Under the pieces are notes generated by a model. It was not told where the DNA came from. It did no database searches and saw only the letters and a list, made by a program, of their open reading frames with translations. Below, in pieces: positions 63,392-64,000 of a stretch of DNA of 64,000 bases (position 1 is the first letter of the stretch; each line of letters opens with the position of its first letter). A program made the position numbers and the translations under genes. The stretch comes from Phymatolithon calcareum (lineage: Eukaryota > Rhodophyta > Florideophyceae > Hapalidiales). The stretch covers positions 1,488,001 to 1,552,000 of the forward strand of contig OZ345358.1 in the NCBI GenBank assembly GCA_977006965.1, read 5' to 3'.

Positions 63392-64000
63392 AGGTAGCCT
63401 GTGCTCCTCAACGGTATGGAGATGTCCTGTTGGACCCTGCCGGTCGCTCGAACCAATCCATTCCTCACGTGCCAGATGAAATGACTGTGCAGTTGTTCAC
63501 TTACATATGATTAGGTCGATCACGCTTGAGCCTCATTATAAGCAAGGGAAGAACCGTTTACAGCTATTGCTGAAGTATGAAGAAGAACGCATCAGAAATG
63601 TCGGGCTCGTCTTTGTTTTCTGAATCAAAACACAATTTCTACACTGCTCAGGAGGCGGTTCTATGTACTCGCTGACATTCACATTGTACGTCAACAGCAC
63701 TCCTTTGTGCGTATGATGTGACAGCAGTGTATATTTTCCTGCAGTCGATTATCCAACCACCCTTTCTAGTACCATCAGATAGTCTCTTCATCCGCAGACG
63801 ACTCTAGTCAGGCCATTCTTACCATGTCTCAAACACCTTTGACAAACAAGAAAGTTCTAGAGGCCTTTTTCAAGCGCCGTGGTCCCCACAGTACCACGTG
63901 GACCTGCGACTGCGGCCTCCTGCGCACCCAAAAATGATCCGGATACTCCAATTTGATCTCTTATATCTCCACCGCACACCCTGACGAAGTGCATTCACTT
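63392..64000. other. no recognisable gene
   Basis: Nothing supportable in the last 600 bases. Confidence 0.4.

Overview
The window is a eukaryotic, repeat-dominated stretch of moderate GC. Almost everything recognisable is a transposable element or a remnant of one; the only likely host gene is an interrupted one. The organism is probably an alga, best guess a florideophyte red alga such as Chondrus. This is an inference from a secreted or membrane-anchored Hint (hedgehog/intein-type) protein lacking a hedgehog signal domain, from compact intron-poor coding, and from mixed chromovirus, Copia, LINE, PIF/Harbinger and MULE-like families. No rRNA gene, intact tRNA gene, CRISPR array or bacterial-style operon was seen.

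Layout. 1-7.4 kb: gene-poor DNA with LINE 3' ends, a dispersed repeat, a 63-bp tandem repeat and one possible small gene remnant. 7.45-14.15 kb: two tRNA-derived SINE-like copies flank a TIR element (7659-13386). That element carries a decayed transposase-like gene with an HxDNCxGQNKN motif and hosts an apparently complete PIF/Harbinger transposon (7794-10959, TSD TCA) and a pogo-like MITE (12779-13176). 14.5-16.5 kb: a MULE-like element with ~103-bp TIRs and a SWIM/zinc-knuckle gene, inserted in a second pogo-like MITE and itself invaded by a truncated LINE. 17.4-27.9 kb: LINE fragments, two head-to-head LINE ORF1 regions and a second MULE-like copy. 28.16-33.63 kb: a Copia element with 347-bp LTRs, TSD TGGCG and an initiator-tRNA half-molecule type primer site, broken by a solo LTR in the integrase.

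33.98-43.08 kb is the most informative locus. A Hint-domain gene on the minus strand is split by a 5'-truncated LINE (15-bp TSD). That LINE holds a complete-length Ty3/gypsy chromovirus (35080-40578). The gene's last codons are separated again by a 283-bp hAT-like MITE (8-bp TSD). The host frame continues across both insertion points, so this is a layered transposon nest inside one gene.

44-56 kb: LINE-rich, with a near full-length LINE (47492-52979; ORF1 with zinc motif, coiled coil and RRM-like fold; ORF2 with AP-endonuclease and RT) and three further LINE copies. 56.6-61.9 kb: a second chromovirus with 266-bp LTRs, inserted in a ~400-bp tandemly duplicated sequence. 62-64 kb: remnants of LINEs and unassigned DNA.

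The three LTR elements have LTR pairs differing at only 3-5 positions, so they are recent. Nearly all coding regions nonetheless carry one or more stops or frameshifts; the two Harbinger genes are the only clearly intact transposon genes.
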